This document shows, piece after piece, positions 28,094 to 38,385 of a stretch of DNA of 64,000 nt (positions within the stretch are counted from its first letter, which is position 1; the number at the start of each line of letters is the position of its first letter). Both the position numbers and the translations under genes were made by a program. The notes under the pieces are model-generated. The model ran no database searches. It saw only the letters and a program-made list of their open reading frames with translations, and had not been told where the DNA came from. Source of the stretch: Parendozoicomonas haliclonae (GTDB lineage: Bacteria > Pseudomonadota > Gammaproteobacteria > Pseudomonadales > Endozoicomonadaceae); contig NZ_FWPT01000010.1 in the NCBI RefSeq assembly GCF_900174585.1, forward strand, positions 157,569 to 221,568. The letters run 5' to 3'.

Positions 28094-29233
28094 ATGATGA
28101 TGTTGTTTCAGCAGGTTCGCAGCCAGTGGCTGTCTTTAGCAGGCCTTGTGTTTCTCCTGTTGATAACGGCTGGGCACTCGGTCACGGCCCGGGCACTTGT
28201 TGATACCGGCCAGCTTTATGAGGTCTGGGTGCCGGTTGCGGATCAGACTAAAAACAATCGTCAGGCCGCTTTCCAGAAAGCCTTTGAACAAGTAATGAAA
28301 AAACTGACTGGGCGCAGCGATGTTATGCAGCTGGCCGGGGTTTCCGAAGCACGGTCCCAGATCGGCAAACTGGTCAGTCAGTTCAATTACCGGGAGCAGG
28401 CAGAGGCCGATCGCGCCCAACCCTGGCATCAGTACCTGCTGCAGGTGCGTTTTAATGAGGCCGCTCTGAATCGTCTGCTGCGGGATAACCGTCTGCCACT
28501 CTGGGGTGGCGATCGTCCACCAGTGCTGGCCTGGATCGCATTCGAGAATATGGGGCAGCGGCAGATTGTTGCACCACAGGATGAGTTTGTTCTCCGTGAC
28601 GATTTAAATCTGGCAGCCGAGGCGTGGGGCCTGCCACTGATTTTCCCGCTGATGGATTTTGAAGACAGCGGCGCGCTGAGTGTTTCTGAACTCTGGGGTT
28701 TGTTTGAAGAGCCGGTACTGAGAGCTTCGGCCCGTTATGGTGCCAATGCGGTGCTGGCCATGCAGGTCTGGCCGGTTGGAGATAATCGCTGGACCGGACG
28801 CTCTCTGTTTCTATTTCAGGGACGGGTGATCAGCACCAGCTATAGCGGTATGAGTTCTGCAGAACTGTCAGAGAAGGCGATTGCCAATATCGCCCGTACC
28901 CTGTCGGATGTGTATGGCGTTGCCGTCGGCACCTCGCCGGATCGTCCAATACGTATCCAGGTCGGCAATGTGTCTGGAGTGGATTCCTATGCCAAGCTGA
29001 TGCGCTATCTGGATAATCTGACTGCTGTGCGCAGTGTGACGCCGGTGGTGGTGAAAGGAACCGATATCACGCTGGAAGTAACCATTGACGGTACGCTTCA
29101 GCAGTTGGAAGCGGCGATTGAGCTGGGGCGCAGACTGGCTCCGGTACCAGCGATATTACCGGAAATAAATGAGGCCAGCGGTGTTGTAGGGCAGCCGGCG
29201 ATGCAGGCTGACCTGAATTACCGCTGGCGCTGA
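28094..29233 (+). CDS. DUF2066 protein, exported
   Basis: The 379-residue product has a hydrophobic signal (WLSLAGLVFLLLITAGHSVTARA) followed by a DUF2066 domain (LYEVWVPVADQTKNNRQAAFQKAFEQVMKKLTG). The function of the family is unknown. The start is not certain; 28013 is an upstream alternative with 27 more hydrophilic residues. It heads the DUF2066-perM-hda group, divergent from purM as in Pseudomonas. Confidence 0.82.
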   Translation: MMMLFQQVRSQWLSLAGLVFLLLITAGHSVTARALVDTGQLYEVWVPVADQTKNNRQAAFQKAFEQVMKKLTGRSDVMQLAGVSEARSQIGKLVSQFNYREQAEADRAQPWHQYLLQVRFNEAALNRLLRDNRLPLWGGDRPPVLAWIAFENMGQRQIVAPQDEFVLRDDLNLAAEAWGLPLIFPLMDFEDSGALSVSELWGLFEEPVLRASARYGANAVLAMQVWPVGDNRWTGRSLFLFQGRVISTSYSGMSSAELSEKAIANIARTLSDVYGVAVGTSPDRPIRIQVGNVSGVDSYAKLMRYLDNLTAVRSVTPVVVKGTDITLEVTIDGTLQQLEAAIELGRRLAPVPAILPEINEASGVVGQPAMQADLNYRWR

Positions 29234-29257
29234 GTTCAGGGATGAAGGGAGTGGGAA

Positions 29258-30397
29258 ATGACCGATACGCCAAGTGATACACCAGAGCTGGATCCTCAGG
29301 AGATACAATCCCCTGAAGAGCTGGTGCGTGGAATGACTGTCAGTCAGCGCGGACTGCTGCTGGCACTGGTTATTTTCACCGGACTGATGGTTTATCTGCT
29401 GGGGCCGGTACTGACTCCTTTCCTGGTCTCTATGGTGCTGGCTTATCTGGGCGATCCTATTGCTGATCGCCTGGAGAATCTTGGTCTTGGTCGAACGACA
29501 GCAGTTTGCACAGTGTTTGCGTTTGTTATTCTGCTTTTGGTGCTGGCGCTGCTGGTTGTTATTCCCGGAACAGTAAGGCAGCTGCATCATGCTATTCAAT
29601 TGCTGCCAGAGCTGGGTAACTGGCTGCAAACGACACTGGTCCCATGGTTGAGCCAGTATGTGGATATCCATCCTGAGCTGTTTAATCTGAAAGACCTGAG
29701 TGCGACTCTTTCGGGAGAGTGGCAGAAGACTGGCAGCCTGTTGAAATATGTCGGTGGTGCCATTGGTGGTTCAACCATGACGGTAATCACCTTCTTTACC
29801 AATCTGTTCCTGATTCCGGTGGTGACGTTTTATTTACTGCGGGACTGGGATCGTTTGATTGCCAATGTCGGGCAGATGATTCCCCGCAATCTGGCACCCA
29901 CGGTCTCCACCTTGTCCAATGAGTGTGATGATGTGCTGGCTTCCTTTTTGAAGGGGCAGCTGATTGTTATGTGCCTGCTGGGTCTGACTTATGGCCTGGG
30001 GCTTTGGCTGGTCGGGCTGCAGTTCGCCATGCTGGTTGGATTGATAGCCGGTCTGGCCAGTATTGTGCCTTATATGGGCTTTATTGTCGGAATTGGTGTT
30101 GCCCTGGTGATGGCGCTGTTCCAGTTTGATACCTGGCTGCCTGTTGGCGGAGTTGTGATTGTGTTCATGATTGGCCAGATGTTGGAAGGAATGGTATTTA
30201 CGCCGCTGCTGGTGGGTGACAAAATTGGTCTGCATCCGGTGGCGGTTATTTTTGCCATTATGGCAGGGGGCCAGTTATTTGGATTTACCGGTGTGCTGCT
30301 GGCTTTGCCAGTGGCCGCCGTGATTATGGTGCTGCTGGTGCACCTTTATGGCAACTATAAGGGCAGTCACTTGTATCATGCCAGCAACGAGTCATGA
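29258..30397 (+). CDS. perM: PerM / AI-2E-family membrane protein
   Basis: The 379-residue protein has about eight membrane helices, grouped at residues 25-110 and 155-360, typical of the AI-2E transporter-like family. C-terminal motifs include VGLIAGLASIVPYMGFIVGIG and EGMVFTPLLVGDKIGLHPVAVIFAIMAGGQLFG, which are signature stretches. Some members are Na+(Li+)/H+ antiporters and others export AI-2; the substrate here is open. It has a good ribosome site (GGGAGTGGGAA) and precedes hda. Confidence 0.88.
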   Translation: MTDTPSDTPELDPQEIQSPEELVRGMTVSQRGLLLALVIFTGLMVYLLGPVLTPFLVSMVLAYLGDPIADRLENLGLGRTTAVCTVFAFVILLLVLALLVVIPGTVRQLHHAIQLLPELGNWLQTTLVPWLSQYVDIHPELFNLKDLSATLSGEWQKTGSLLKYVGGAIGGSTMTVITFFTNLFLIPVVTFYLLRDWDRLIANVGQMIPRNLAPTVSTLSNECDDVLASFLKGQLIVMCLLGLTYGLGLWLVGLQFAMLVGLIAGLASIVPYMGFIVGIGVALVMALFQFDTWLPVGGVVIVFMIGQMLEGMVFTPLLVGDKIGLHPVAVIFAIMAGGQLFGFTGVLLALPVAAVIMVLLVHLYGNYKGSHLYHASNES

Positions 30398-30438
30398 TAT
30401 GGTATGAGCCTGCTAAACCTACGATTCATAGCGGATAC

Positions 30439-31146
30439 ATGAGTCAGCCGTTGCAATTACCGCTAAGTGTGCAGTTGAGGGATGACGCGACCTTCGCAAA
30501 CTTCTATCCCGGTGCCAACGATTCCCTGGTGAATATGCTGGACCTTGAGAAGTGCCCTGAAGGGATCGAACCGGAATCCTTCCTCTATTTATATGGAGCC
30601 TCCGGCTCCGGATGCAGCCACCTTCTGCAGGCCGCCTGTCACCAGAGCGATCGTCTGGGGATGCGCTCCGCCTATTTTCCCATGCAGGAAATGGTGGATT
30701 ATCCCCCCCGCATTCTGGAAGGCTTTGATGCCCTGGATCTGATCTGCCTGGATAATATCGAGGCGATTGCCGGCCATCGCATGTGGGAAGAGGCCATCTT
30801 CAATCTGTTCAATGAGCTGCGGGAAGGCGGTAAACGCCTGTTGGTTGCCGGCCATTGCCCGCCGCGCCAGCTGCCGCTGGAGCTTCCTGATCTGATTTCC
30901 CGTCTGTCCTGGGGCCTGGTGTTCCATGTTCAACCTCTGGGAGATAACGATAAGGTGATGGCTCTACGTCTGCGCGCGCACCTGCGTGGCCTGGATCTTT
31001 CTGAAGATGTTGCCCGCTTTATCCTCAATCGCAGCCCCCGTACTATGCAGAGCCTGTTTGATGTTCTGGCCCGCCTTGACGGCGCCAGCCTGCGAGCCAA
31101 GCGCAAGCTCAGCATTCCTTTCGTCAAGGAAGTTATGAGCTGGTAG
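30439..31146 (+). CDS. hda: DnaA regulatory inactivator Hda
   Basis: The 235-residue AAA+ protein works with the beta clamp to trigger ATP hydrolysis by DnaA after initiation. The N-terminus MSQPLQLPLSVQL contains the clamp-binding QL-x-LPL type motif. Then FYPGANDSL, a Walker A-like GASGSGCSHLLQAAC (with Cys where DnaA has Lys-Thr), Walker B-like LDLICLDNIEAI and sensor 2-like RSPRTMQSLFDVLARLD. The length matches E. coli Hda (233). The upstream 30394 start is inside perM and unlikely. Confidence 0.93.
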   Translation: MSQPLQLPLSVQLRDDATFANFYPGANDSLVNMLDLEKCPEGIEPESFLYLYGASGSGCSHLLQAACHQSDRLGMRSAYFPMQEMVDYPPRILEGFDALDLICLDNIEAIAGHRMWEEAIFNLFNELREGGKRLLVAGHCPPRQLPLELPDLISRLSWGLVFHVQPLGDNDKVMALRLRAHLRGLDLSEDVARFILNRSPRTMQSLFDVLARLDGASLRAKRKLSIPFVKEVMSW

Positions 31147-31496
31147 CGCCTTTGTAGCCCTTTGCTGTCAGAATCCTGCCTTTTCCCTCCGTTAGCACAG
31201 AAAGTGCGGAGGGATTGAGGCGCTCAATGCCTTTTTCTTATCCCCTGACTTCCTCTTATCCCAGAGCCTTCTATGGTGAACATTAAGGACTATCTCTGGC
31301 TGGACAGTAATGGAAGTTGGACCGGGATAACTTGCCTGCCTCTCCGCACTTCCCCGAGATGTTGTTCTTGTTCTGGACGTCAAGGTTTCTTGCAGACCTT
31401 TGTCTAAAAGATCCCCGGGAACTTTTCCCGTAACTTAGCGTTCACGGACAAGGATATGTCCGGTCAGAACTAAAGATCGCACACGGAGGTTGCATC
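31147..31496. other. 350-base gene-free region upstream of the 905-residue protein
   Basis: It contains a hairpin (TCCCTCCG 31184-31191 with CGGAGGGA 31207-31214) that may end the hda transcript, and a small hairpin (GGACA/TGTCC) 30-45 bases before the next start, with an AGGTTG ribosome site. No convincing sigma-70 promoter, RNA gene or short reading frame was found. Confidence 0.4.
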
Positions 31497-34214
31497 ATGT
31501 CGAAGATTCAAGGGCCAGTTATCCCTCAGCAGCTTATTGACCTTGCGAACAAGGGTAAGGCAAAAGCCGATAAGTTGTTGGCTCGGGTTAAGCACAGAGG
31601 TCGTAATATTGAGGCTAAGCAGGGAGATGCTCAGTTACCTACGAACAGCACGAATACCCAGTATCTGGAAGGGCTGAAGAACCGTTCCGGTAAGGTTTAT
31701 TCTGGATCAGATAATACTTCAGGTTTCTCTCCTGAAGATCGCAGAGAATCGGAGATGACGGTTGCGCAGCAAGCCAAAACTGCAACCAGGGAACATAAGA
31801 GAAAGCGTAAGTCGGGCGAGCGCCCTGATTTGGGCGGTAACAAGGGCGCTTTTGCTGCCGAGCTGCGTGAAGGCAGAAGTAAGATTGGGCAAGAGCGCAA
31901 GAATCTGGAATATGGCAAGTTTTCCAGCAAGGGTGCCATTGATCGGCATATGAAGGATGATGAAGCGCGTCAGGCAATGTTTGCAGAGCTGACGGCTCCT
32001 ACCGCTAAAAATGCTACAAGGATGAGCCATCAGGGCGATCAGCAGGAATGGGTCAGCACCCGTACAATGGACTCTGCTCTTGAAGCCGACGAAACCCGCC
32101 GTGCAGTTCTGGAAGGCGTTAAAGGCAAAGGTGTTGATCAGCGTGATCAGGATGCCTTTGATCGTCTGGACACCAAGCGCAATGATCGTCTGATGGAGCA
32201 TGTACTGCTGGATCAGTTTGTGGTTGAACAGGACGACGTTATTGCTCTCGGCGAAGAGCTTCTCACATTGGATGCCTGCGTTAATCACAAAGAGCTCAAC
32301 AAGCTAAATAGTGAAATCAGCCGCATGGAAGAGCAGGCGGCTCAGATGCCAACGGAAACCAGAGCTGCGATCCTGACGAATATCGGCAATCTTAAGGAAG
32401 AGCGTGATGAGGTGCTGGAGCCGATTCTTGCTGCCACTGGCTACGAGTCTTTTGAAGAGCTTCAGGACGCTTATAAGGCCAAGACGCACGAGTTGAATGA
32501 TCTGCAAAGCTCCAAGCTACGCCCACGTTTGGAAACTGTTCAGAAGAACAGTGCTGAGTGTCGTGCCCTCCTGTCGGCTAACACGGTCAGCCCGAGCGAT
32601 GTGGTTGCGGCTGGACGTGAGTTGACCGGCCTGCGTGCCAGGCTGGAAGCGGCTGAAGATGATCCGACCGTTTTCAAAGACAAGGCTGAGTTGAAGGCCA
32701 CATTCAAGCGTGCCAGTCAGCTGATGAAGGTTATTGAACATGGTCGTATGGTCATGGCGGCCGAGGAGCGTCTGGCTGTACTTTCCCGCCAGGAGCGTGC
32801 TCTTGACCGCTTGATCAGTGGCTTCGATAGCGATGAAGAAGTACAGACTGCCAAGCATCTGGGTGTGAGTGAGAAAGCTCTGGCCCAGCTGGCCTTTAGT
32901 GTGGAAACCACCCGTGGTGACCTGAAAGCCAATGAGCAGATGATTCTGGTTAGCCTTCGCAAGGCGAACTTTGGCAGCATGGTTCGTCACATGGTTAAAG
33001 CCATGAAGCTGAGAAGACAGCTGAAAAATGCCAAGAAAGATATGCGGGTTATGGCTGGCATTGTTCAGGCCTATGCCAAGAAGCTGGGTATTGCTGAGTC
33101 CAATATGACTGTGCAGATTCAGGGTAAGAACGTGACGTTGAGCACTGAACTGAAGTGGCTGTACCAGCGAGGTATGGAAGCTCTGCCGGTTTACCATCGT
33201 CATGGTGAAGGTGACTTTACCGTTGACCTTCTCAAGACTCTGAATGGCGCGGTGATCAACCAGCAGCAGCTGGACACTAAAGAGCGCATGATGGAAGAGC
33301 TGAAAATTTCAGGTGCGATGGTCAATTATGATGGTGATCCTGACCCGGTTCGTGACCAGGGCTATGACTTCATGATGGACCTTGAGGATAAGGTTGATCG
33401 GAGCTATCAGGCTGGTGTGGATGATCCGGATCCGGTTCGCGACCAAGGCTACGATTTTATGATGGGCTTGGAAGATAAGGTTGCTCAGAACGGTCCGGTT
33501 GATAAGGATGATCCGGATTACGATCTCCTGCTTGAAGAGAGCTATGACTGGATGATGCGTCTGGAAGACGAGATTGAGAAAAATGGCCCGACCTCTGGCA
33601 GCGATAAGCTCAAGAAGTCTCTGGATGTGATGAAGTACTACGAGCAGCTGGGCCATGAAGCGGCACAGAAAGTCCATCAGCAACAAGGCTTTGGTTCTGT
33701 TCTCAATGAGATCCGTGCCGGGAACAAGGTGCCAGGTAACAAGACTCAGGAGCAGTACAAGGAGCAGTTTGGTGCAGTACTGAAGGATATTCCTGCAGCT
33801 TCCAACAGAATGGATCTGTTCCGCATGAGCGGCTCTCTCGATATCGAAGACCGTGGTATTGCTGCAGCCAAAAAGAAATTGGCTCAGGAGTCACAGCCTA
33901 AGTCAAAGGCTCCTTCCGAGCATGAGCTGAAGCTGCGCCAGGAAGCCAAGGAGCGTTGGGCTGAAACCAAGGCCCAGGGTCGTAAGCAGCTGAGCGATGA
34001 GGCGCGTGCCCGTCAGGAAGCTGAAGCTCGTCAGTACCACATTGATCGGCAAAGTGAGTTCCAGACCGAGCACAAGAAGAACTTCGGTAAGGTGATGGAT
34101 GAGAACACCTATGAAGACTTCGAGGTCAATGATGAGGATGGTGAAACCTATGGTTACGGTCAGGCTGAGATCCCTGAGCAGTCGATAAACCAGCCAAAAC
34201 CAAAGCAGGACTGA
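31497..34214 (+). CDS. 905-residue hydrophilic, helical, repeat-containing protein
   Basis: I do not recognise this protein. It has no signal peptide and no membrane helix. Residues 1-170 are basic and low complexity; 200-560 are highly helical with coiled-coil character; residues 614-700 hold three 29-residue repeats with the core DPDPVRDQGYDFMM-x-LEDKV; the C-terminal 200 residues are again charged and helical and end in an acidic stretch. The charged, soluble, modular build is like large secreted or scaffolding effectors of host-associated bacteria, which is only an analogy. Its codon use looks like that of neighbours. It stands between hda and the DUF2069 gene, which are close neighbours in related genomes as I recall. 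Confidence 0.75.
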   Translation: MSKIQGPVIPQQLIDLANKGKAKADKLLARVKHRGRNIEAKQGDAQLPTNSTNTQYLEGLKNRSGKVYSGSDNTSGFSPEDRRESEMTVAQQAKTATREHKRKRKSGERPDLGGNKGAFAAELREGRSKIGQERKNLEYGKFSSKGAIDRHMKDDEARQAMFAELTAPTAKNATRMSHQGDQQEWVSTRTMDSALEADETRRAVLEGVKGKGVDQRDQDAFDRLDTKRNDRLMEHVLLDQFVVEQDDVIALGEELLTLDACVNHKELNKLNSEISRMEEQAAQMPTETRAAILTNIGNLKEERDEVLEPILAATGYESFEELQDAYKAKTHELNDLQSSKLRPRLETVQKNSAECRALLSANTVSPSDVVAAGRELTGLRARLEAAEDDPTVFKDKAELKATFKRASQLMKVIEHGRMVMAAEERLAVLSRQERALDRLISGFDSDEEVQTAKHLGVSEKALAQLAFSVETTRGDLKANEQMILVSLRKANFGSMVRHMVKAMKLRRQLKNAKKDMRVMAGIVQAYAKKLGIAESNMTVQIQGKNVTLSTELKWLYQRGMEALPVYHRHGEGDFTVDLLKTLNGAVINQQQLDTKERMMEELKISGAMVNYDGDPDPVRDQGYDFMMDLEDKVDRSYQAGVDDPDPVRDQGYDFMMGLEDKVAQNGPVDKDDPDYDLLLEESYDWMMRLEDEIEKNGPTSGSDKLKKSLDVMKYYEQLGHEAAQKVHQQQGFGSVLNEIRAGNKVPGNKTQEQYKEQFGAVLKDIPAASNRMDLFRMSGSLDIEDRGIAAAKKKLAQESQPKSKAPSEHELKLRQEAKERWAETKAQGRKQLSDEARARQEAEARQYHIDRQSEFQTEHKKNFGKVMDENTYEDFEVNDEDGETYGYGQAEIPEQSINQPKPKQD
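33336..33596 (+). repeat. Three in-frame 87-base repeats
   Basis: Repeat units start at 33336, 33423 and 33510, exactly 87 bases (29 codons) apart. Units 1 and 2 share DPDPVRDQGYDFMM-LEDKV almost fully; unit 3 is diverged (DPDYDLLLEESYDWMMRLEDEI). The exact period with synonymous differences shows an older duplication kept in frame. Confidence 0.9.
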
Positions 34215-34245
34215 AATAGTTGTTAACTGTTAAGTTCTAATCAAC

Positions 34246-34272
34246 AGGCAGCTCAAACAGAGCTGCCTTTTC
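34246..34272 (+). terminator. Terminator after the 905-residue protein gene
   Basis: AGGCAGCT and AGCTGCCT make an 8-base-pair stem with a 7-base loop followed by TTTTCTTT, 32 bases behind the stop. Confidence 0.8.
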
Positions 34273-34273
34273 T

Positions 34274-34633
34274 TTATTTCCCCTGAAAATACCAGCGCAC
34301 AAACAGAATGGTGGTAATAAACAACAGCAGACTTTCACCCGCCAGCAGCCAGCCTTCCCAGCTTTCGTAGGTCCAGCCCTTAACCACACCGCTGGTAAAA
34401 TAAAACAGTACAACAAAGCCCAGCCAGGCAAACCCACGACCATGTTTGGAGATGACGGCCGGCACAAAAATCAGCAAAGGCACAATTCGGAAGGCCCAGA
34501 TCAGCCAGGGGGAATCCACTTCTGGAGGTGCCCACAGCCAGTGATCAAGGGTGATGGTCACAAGCAGAAGAAAATACAGAATGACTGACAACAGCCAGGT
34601 GGTCTGTGCTTTCGGCCCCAGAGTTTTTGACAT
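34274..34633 (-). CDS. DUF2069 inner-membrane protein
   Basis: The 119-residue protein has four membrane segments (about 12-32, 44-60, 68-85, 95-115) in the DUF2069 pattern, including the opening motif TLDHWLWAPPEV. I start at MSKTLG (34633); the longer version to 34687 overlaps wrbA by 29 bases. The function is unknown. It is the third gene of arsC-wrbA-DUF2069. Confidence 0.82.
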   Translation of the reverse strand: MSKTLGPKAQTTWLLSVILYFLLLVTITLDHWLWAPPEVDSPWLIWAFRIVPLLIFVPAVISKHGRGFAWLGFVVLFYFTSGVVKGWTYESWEGWLLAGESLLLFITTILFVRWYFQGK

Positions 34634-34658
34634 ACGTTCGCTTCCTTCTCTTGCTTGT

Positions 34659-35611
<953 letters not shown>

Positions 35612-35700
35612 AGGGAAGCTCCTGTCTATTTGGGGAACCGGTTTTCTGTTCTGTTATGGCTGTGTATTCTATCGGTATGAAGCATAGGGGTATACCGAAA

Positions 35701-36984
35701 ATGGATCGCGGCAGCATACAGGAACGAAGCCTTCCCGGCGTGCTTGGCACTATACGCAGGCTGGCAGGCATGACCTTTCGGAATTTCTTCGAGGATAACT
35801 GTCCGGATCATGCAGCCTCGCTCACCTATACCACGCTGTTTGCCATAGTGCCGCTTCTGACTGTGACCTACAGTATTCTTGCATCGTTCCCGACTTTCCA
35901 CGGGACCGGTGTCGAGATTCAGCAGTTTATCTTCTCTCACTTTGTACCCTCTGCCGGTGAGACGGTCAGTGAGTGGCTGACATCCTTCTCGTCTCAGGCC
36001 CGTAACCTGACGTTAATCGGTATGGGCTTTCTGGTGGCCACGGCCCTGATGATGCTGCGTACCATCGATAGCTCCATCAACACCATCTTTCACTCGGTTG
36101 GCGCGCGCCGGCCGATGACCAGCTTTCTGCTGTACTGGATGATCCTTACCCTTGGCCCGTTGCTGCTGGGACTTGGGTTTGCTGCCACCTCTTATCTGAC
36201 CACGATTAAATTTCTCGACCATGCCACGACCACGCTGGGGCTGAAAGGCCTGGTTCTGCAGCTGTTTCCTATTTTGATGAGCTTTTCGGCCTTTACCTTG
36301 CTATATCTGGCTGTACCCAACCGACGGGTCAATCTGCGCCATGCCATGGCTGGGGGTGTGTTTGTTGCACTGATGTTTGAGTTAACCAAGCAGGGCTTTG
36401 CCCTGTTTCTGACCTTATCACCTACCTATGAATTTATTTATGGGGCCTTTGCGGCGGTGCCTGTGTTCCTGTTATGGATTTTCCTGAGCTGGCTGATTGT
36501 TCTGCTGGGCGCCGAGCTGGTGCACGCTCTGGGCGAACCGTCCGGTGAAGATAGACAACCTTTCTCCCCCATGCTGGCAATGCTGACTATCCTTGCGGTC
36601 TTCCATGAACGGTTCACGCAGGGCAAAACCACCATGCTTGAAAATGTGCAGCAGGATGGCTGGCCGGTCAGTCAGCGGGATTGGGAAGCCGTAGCGCGTT
36701 GGTTAATCAGTGAGGAGCTTCTGGTGCGTAACAGTCATGGTGCCCTGATGCCGGCTCGCGCTTTCAGTGCTGTGGATTTGGCCAGCCTGGTCAGCCGTTG
36801 CCCATGGCCAATACCGGAAAGCCGGGAGCTGGAGGCATTGTCCTTTGATGATCGCCCTGATTGGTTCCGTAATATTGTTGGTATCTTGCAAGGGTTGAAC
36901 GAAGAGCGGGGGCGGGTTTTGTCCGGCTCTCTCGAGCACAGGCTATCGGATGGTGTTCTTCTGGATACGGAGCGGCGATCATAA
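35701..36984 (+). CDS. YihY/UPF0761-family membrane protein with C-terminal winged helix
   Basis: The 427-residue protein has six membrane helices (about residues 25-295) with the family motif DHAASLTYTTLFAIVPLLTVTYSIL near the start and FIYGAFAAVPVFLLWIFLSWLIVLLGAEL at the end of the membrane part. The following 130 residues are soluble and helical and resemble a winged-helix domain seen in longer members. The old name Rbn (RNase BN) was shown to be wrong for this family; the true role is unknown. I start at 35701, preceded by AGGGG. It overlaps the next gene (TAATG). Confidence 0.85.
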   Translation: MDRGSIQERSLPGVLGTIRRLAGMTFRNFFEDNCPDHAASLTYTTLFAIVPLLTVTYSILASFPTFHGTGVEIQQFIFSHFVPSAGETVSEWLTSFSSQARNLTLIGMGFLVATALMMLRTIDSSINTIFHSVGARRPMTSFLLYWMILTLGPLLLGLGFAATSYLTTIKFLDHATTTLGLKGLVLQLFPILMSFSAFTLLYLAVPNRRVNLRHAMAGGVFVALMFELTKQGFALFLTLSPTYEFIYGAFAAVPVFLLWIFLSWLIVLLGAELVHALGEPSGEDRQPFSPMLAMLTILAVFHERFTQGKTTMLENVQQDGWPVSQRDWEAVARWLISEELLVRNSHGALMPARAFSAVDLASLVSRCPWPIPESRELEALSFDDRPDWFRNIVGILQGLNEERGRVLSGSLEHRLSDGVLLDTERRS

Positions 36985-37475
36985 TGGGTAAAATTATCAC
37001 CGACCGGTTTCAGAATGGCATCCGCTTCCTGTTGCTGTCTGTGTTTATAGTGTTGGCCGGTTGTGGTGCACAGGAGCAGACGCAACTTGAGGATCATCAG
37101 GGTAAAGCTTTGCAGCTGAGTGCAGAGGATTCCTCCTGGCTGGTGGTGAATTACTGGGCCACCTGGTGTGACCCTTGCCGTGAAGAGATACCCGAGTTAA
37201 ATGAGCTGGACCATGAGGCCGGTGTTCGGGTCTGGGGCGTGGATTTCGATAACCCTGCTTCTCTGCAGGAGCTGCAGGGGAAAATTGAGAAAATGGATAT
37301 TGAGTTCCCGGTGGTCGCACCATCGTTTGTACCCGGGCTTGGGCTGGAAATGCCACCGGTTCTGCCAGCGACTTATATTATTGCTCCGGATGGCACGATG
37401 ACTAAACGTCTGATCGGCCCACAAACCAAAGACGGTCTGCTGGCAGAAATCCAGACCTTGAAGACAAAAGCCTGA
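36984..37475 (+). CDS. TlpA-like thioredoxin lipoprotein
   Basis: The 163-residue protein has a lipoprotein signal ending FIVLAGC (Cys27) and a thioredoxin fold with the redox motif WCDPC (about residues 61-65) and the cis-proline region MPPVLPATYIIAPDG. It most likely reduces or oxidises disulfides on the periplasmic side of a membrane. It is coupled to the yihY-like gene by a one-base overlap and followed closely by acyP. Confidence 0.9.
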   Translation: MGKIITDRFQNGIRFLLLSVFIVLAGCGAQEQTQLEDHQGKALQLSAEDSSWLVVNYWATWCDPCREEIPELNELDHEAGVRVWGVDFDNPASLQELQGKIEKMDIEFPVVAPSFVPGLGLEMPPVLPATYIIAPDGTMTKRLIGPQTKDGLLAEIQTLKTKA

Positions 37476-37487
37476 GCAGGGGTAGCT

Positions 37488-37760
37488 ATGTCAAAAGTCT
37501 GCAGAAAAGCCATAGTGCGAGGCAAGGTTCAGGGTGTCTGGTATCGCGCATCGACCCGCCAGCGTGCTGAAGCTTTGGAAGTTAATGGCTGGGCCAAAAA
37601 CTGTGCCGATGGCAGTGTCGAGGTCATGATGTGTGGCGAGGAGAGTGCAGTCACCCGCCTTACGGACTGGCTTTATGAAGGTCCGCCTTTAGCGGTTGTG
37701 GAAGCGATTGATATTGAAGAGTTACCCTGCGCACATTTAACCGGCTTTTTTACTCAATAA
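37488..37760 (+). CDS. acyP: Acylphosphatase
   Basis: The 90-residue enzyme hydrolyses carboxyl-phosphate bonds. The phosphate-binding loop is VRGKVQGVWYRAST with the catalytic Arg at residue 21; the catalytic Asn follows in VNGWAKNCADGSVEV. The length is typical. It ends the yihY-tlpA-acyP group, 12 bases behind tlpA. Confidence 0.95.
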   Translation: MSKVCRKAIVRGKVQGVWYRASTRQRAEALEVNGWAKNCADGSVEVMMCGEESAVTRLTDWLYEGPPLAVVEAIDIEELPCAHLTGFFTQ

Positions 37761-37800
37761 CCGAGCGCTGTTGTTTAGCGCACTCTCTTAACGCATTCTC

Positions 37801-38385
37801 TTAACGTACGGTCCAGAAGCGCTCCCAACGCACCATCACCCGTTCTGGGTACCAGGTTTTCCCCAAGCTGCCATTGTAGCGAGCCAGAGCCCGGCTCAGG
37901 TTTCCTTTCTCTATTTTCAGGTAGTAGCTGAGAATGGTGGTGCCATAGCGGATATTGGTTTCCAGCTCGGTCAGATTGTCATCCTCCCGGCCTATCTCCT
38001 TACGCCAGAACGGCATAATCTGCATCAGCCCCTGTGCGCCAACCGATGAGATGGCATAGCGATCAAACAGGCTCTCCACATGGATAACCGATAAGACCAG
38101 TTCCGGCTGCAGTCCGGTTCTCAAAGCTTCCTTGTGAACGGTTTGCAGAAGGTGCAGGCGTTCCTGCTCGTCTTCCATATATTTGGCGAGGCGAAGAGAC
38201 ATATCGACCAGCCAGACTTCCGCCGTGTAGGCATCTTCAAAGCTGTCGGCCTTTTCAATAGCCTGCTGGAGATAAACGCGCATTTCGTCGTCTATAACTC
38301 GGCTGTTGGCAAGGCTGGCTGACGAAAAGGGGAGAAGGAGGATAAAAAGCAGAATGGCTGGCAGGGCAGCTGCCTTGAAAGACAG
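37801..38385 (-). CDS. Soluble lytic transglycosylase-like protein, start uncertain
   Basis: The C-terminal half is an SLT domain: the catalytic Glu lies in VLSVIHVESLFDRYAISSVGAQGLMQIMPFW and the later NIRYGTTILSYYLKIEKGNLSRALARYNGS is the standard GTAYL/YNxG region. The enzyme would cleave peptidoglycan glycan strands. The first ATG (38283) would give 160 residues and no export signal, yet the frame stays open upstream and encodes SFKAAALPAILLFILLLPFSSASLA, a good signal peptide. No ATG, GTG or TTG precedes it in frame; I placed the start at a CTG (38385), which is tentative. It follows proS on the same strand. Confidence 0.75.
   Translation of the reverse strand: MSFKAAALPAILLFILLLPFSSASLANSRVIDDEMRVYLQQAIEKADSFEDAYTAEVWLVDMSLRLAKYMEDEQERLHLLQTVHKEALRTGLQPELVLSVIHVESLFDRYAISSVGAQGLMQIMPFWRKEIGREDDNLTELETNIRYGTTILSYYLKIEKGNLSRALARYNGSLGKTWYPERVMVRWERFWTVR

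Noticed and set aside
31147..31496. Small RNA or short gene upstream of the 905-residue protein
   Set aside because: Only short hairpins were seen, with no promoter-terminator pair around them.
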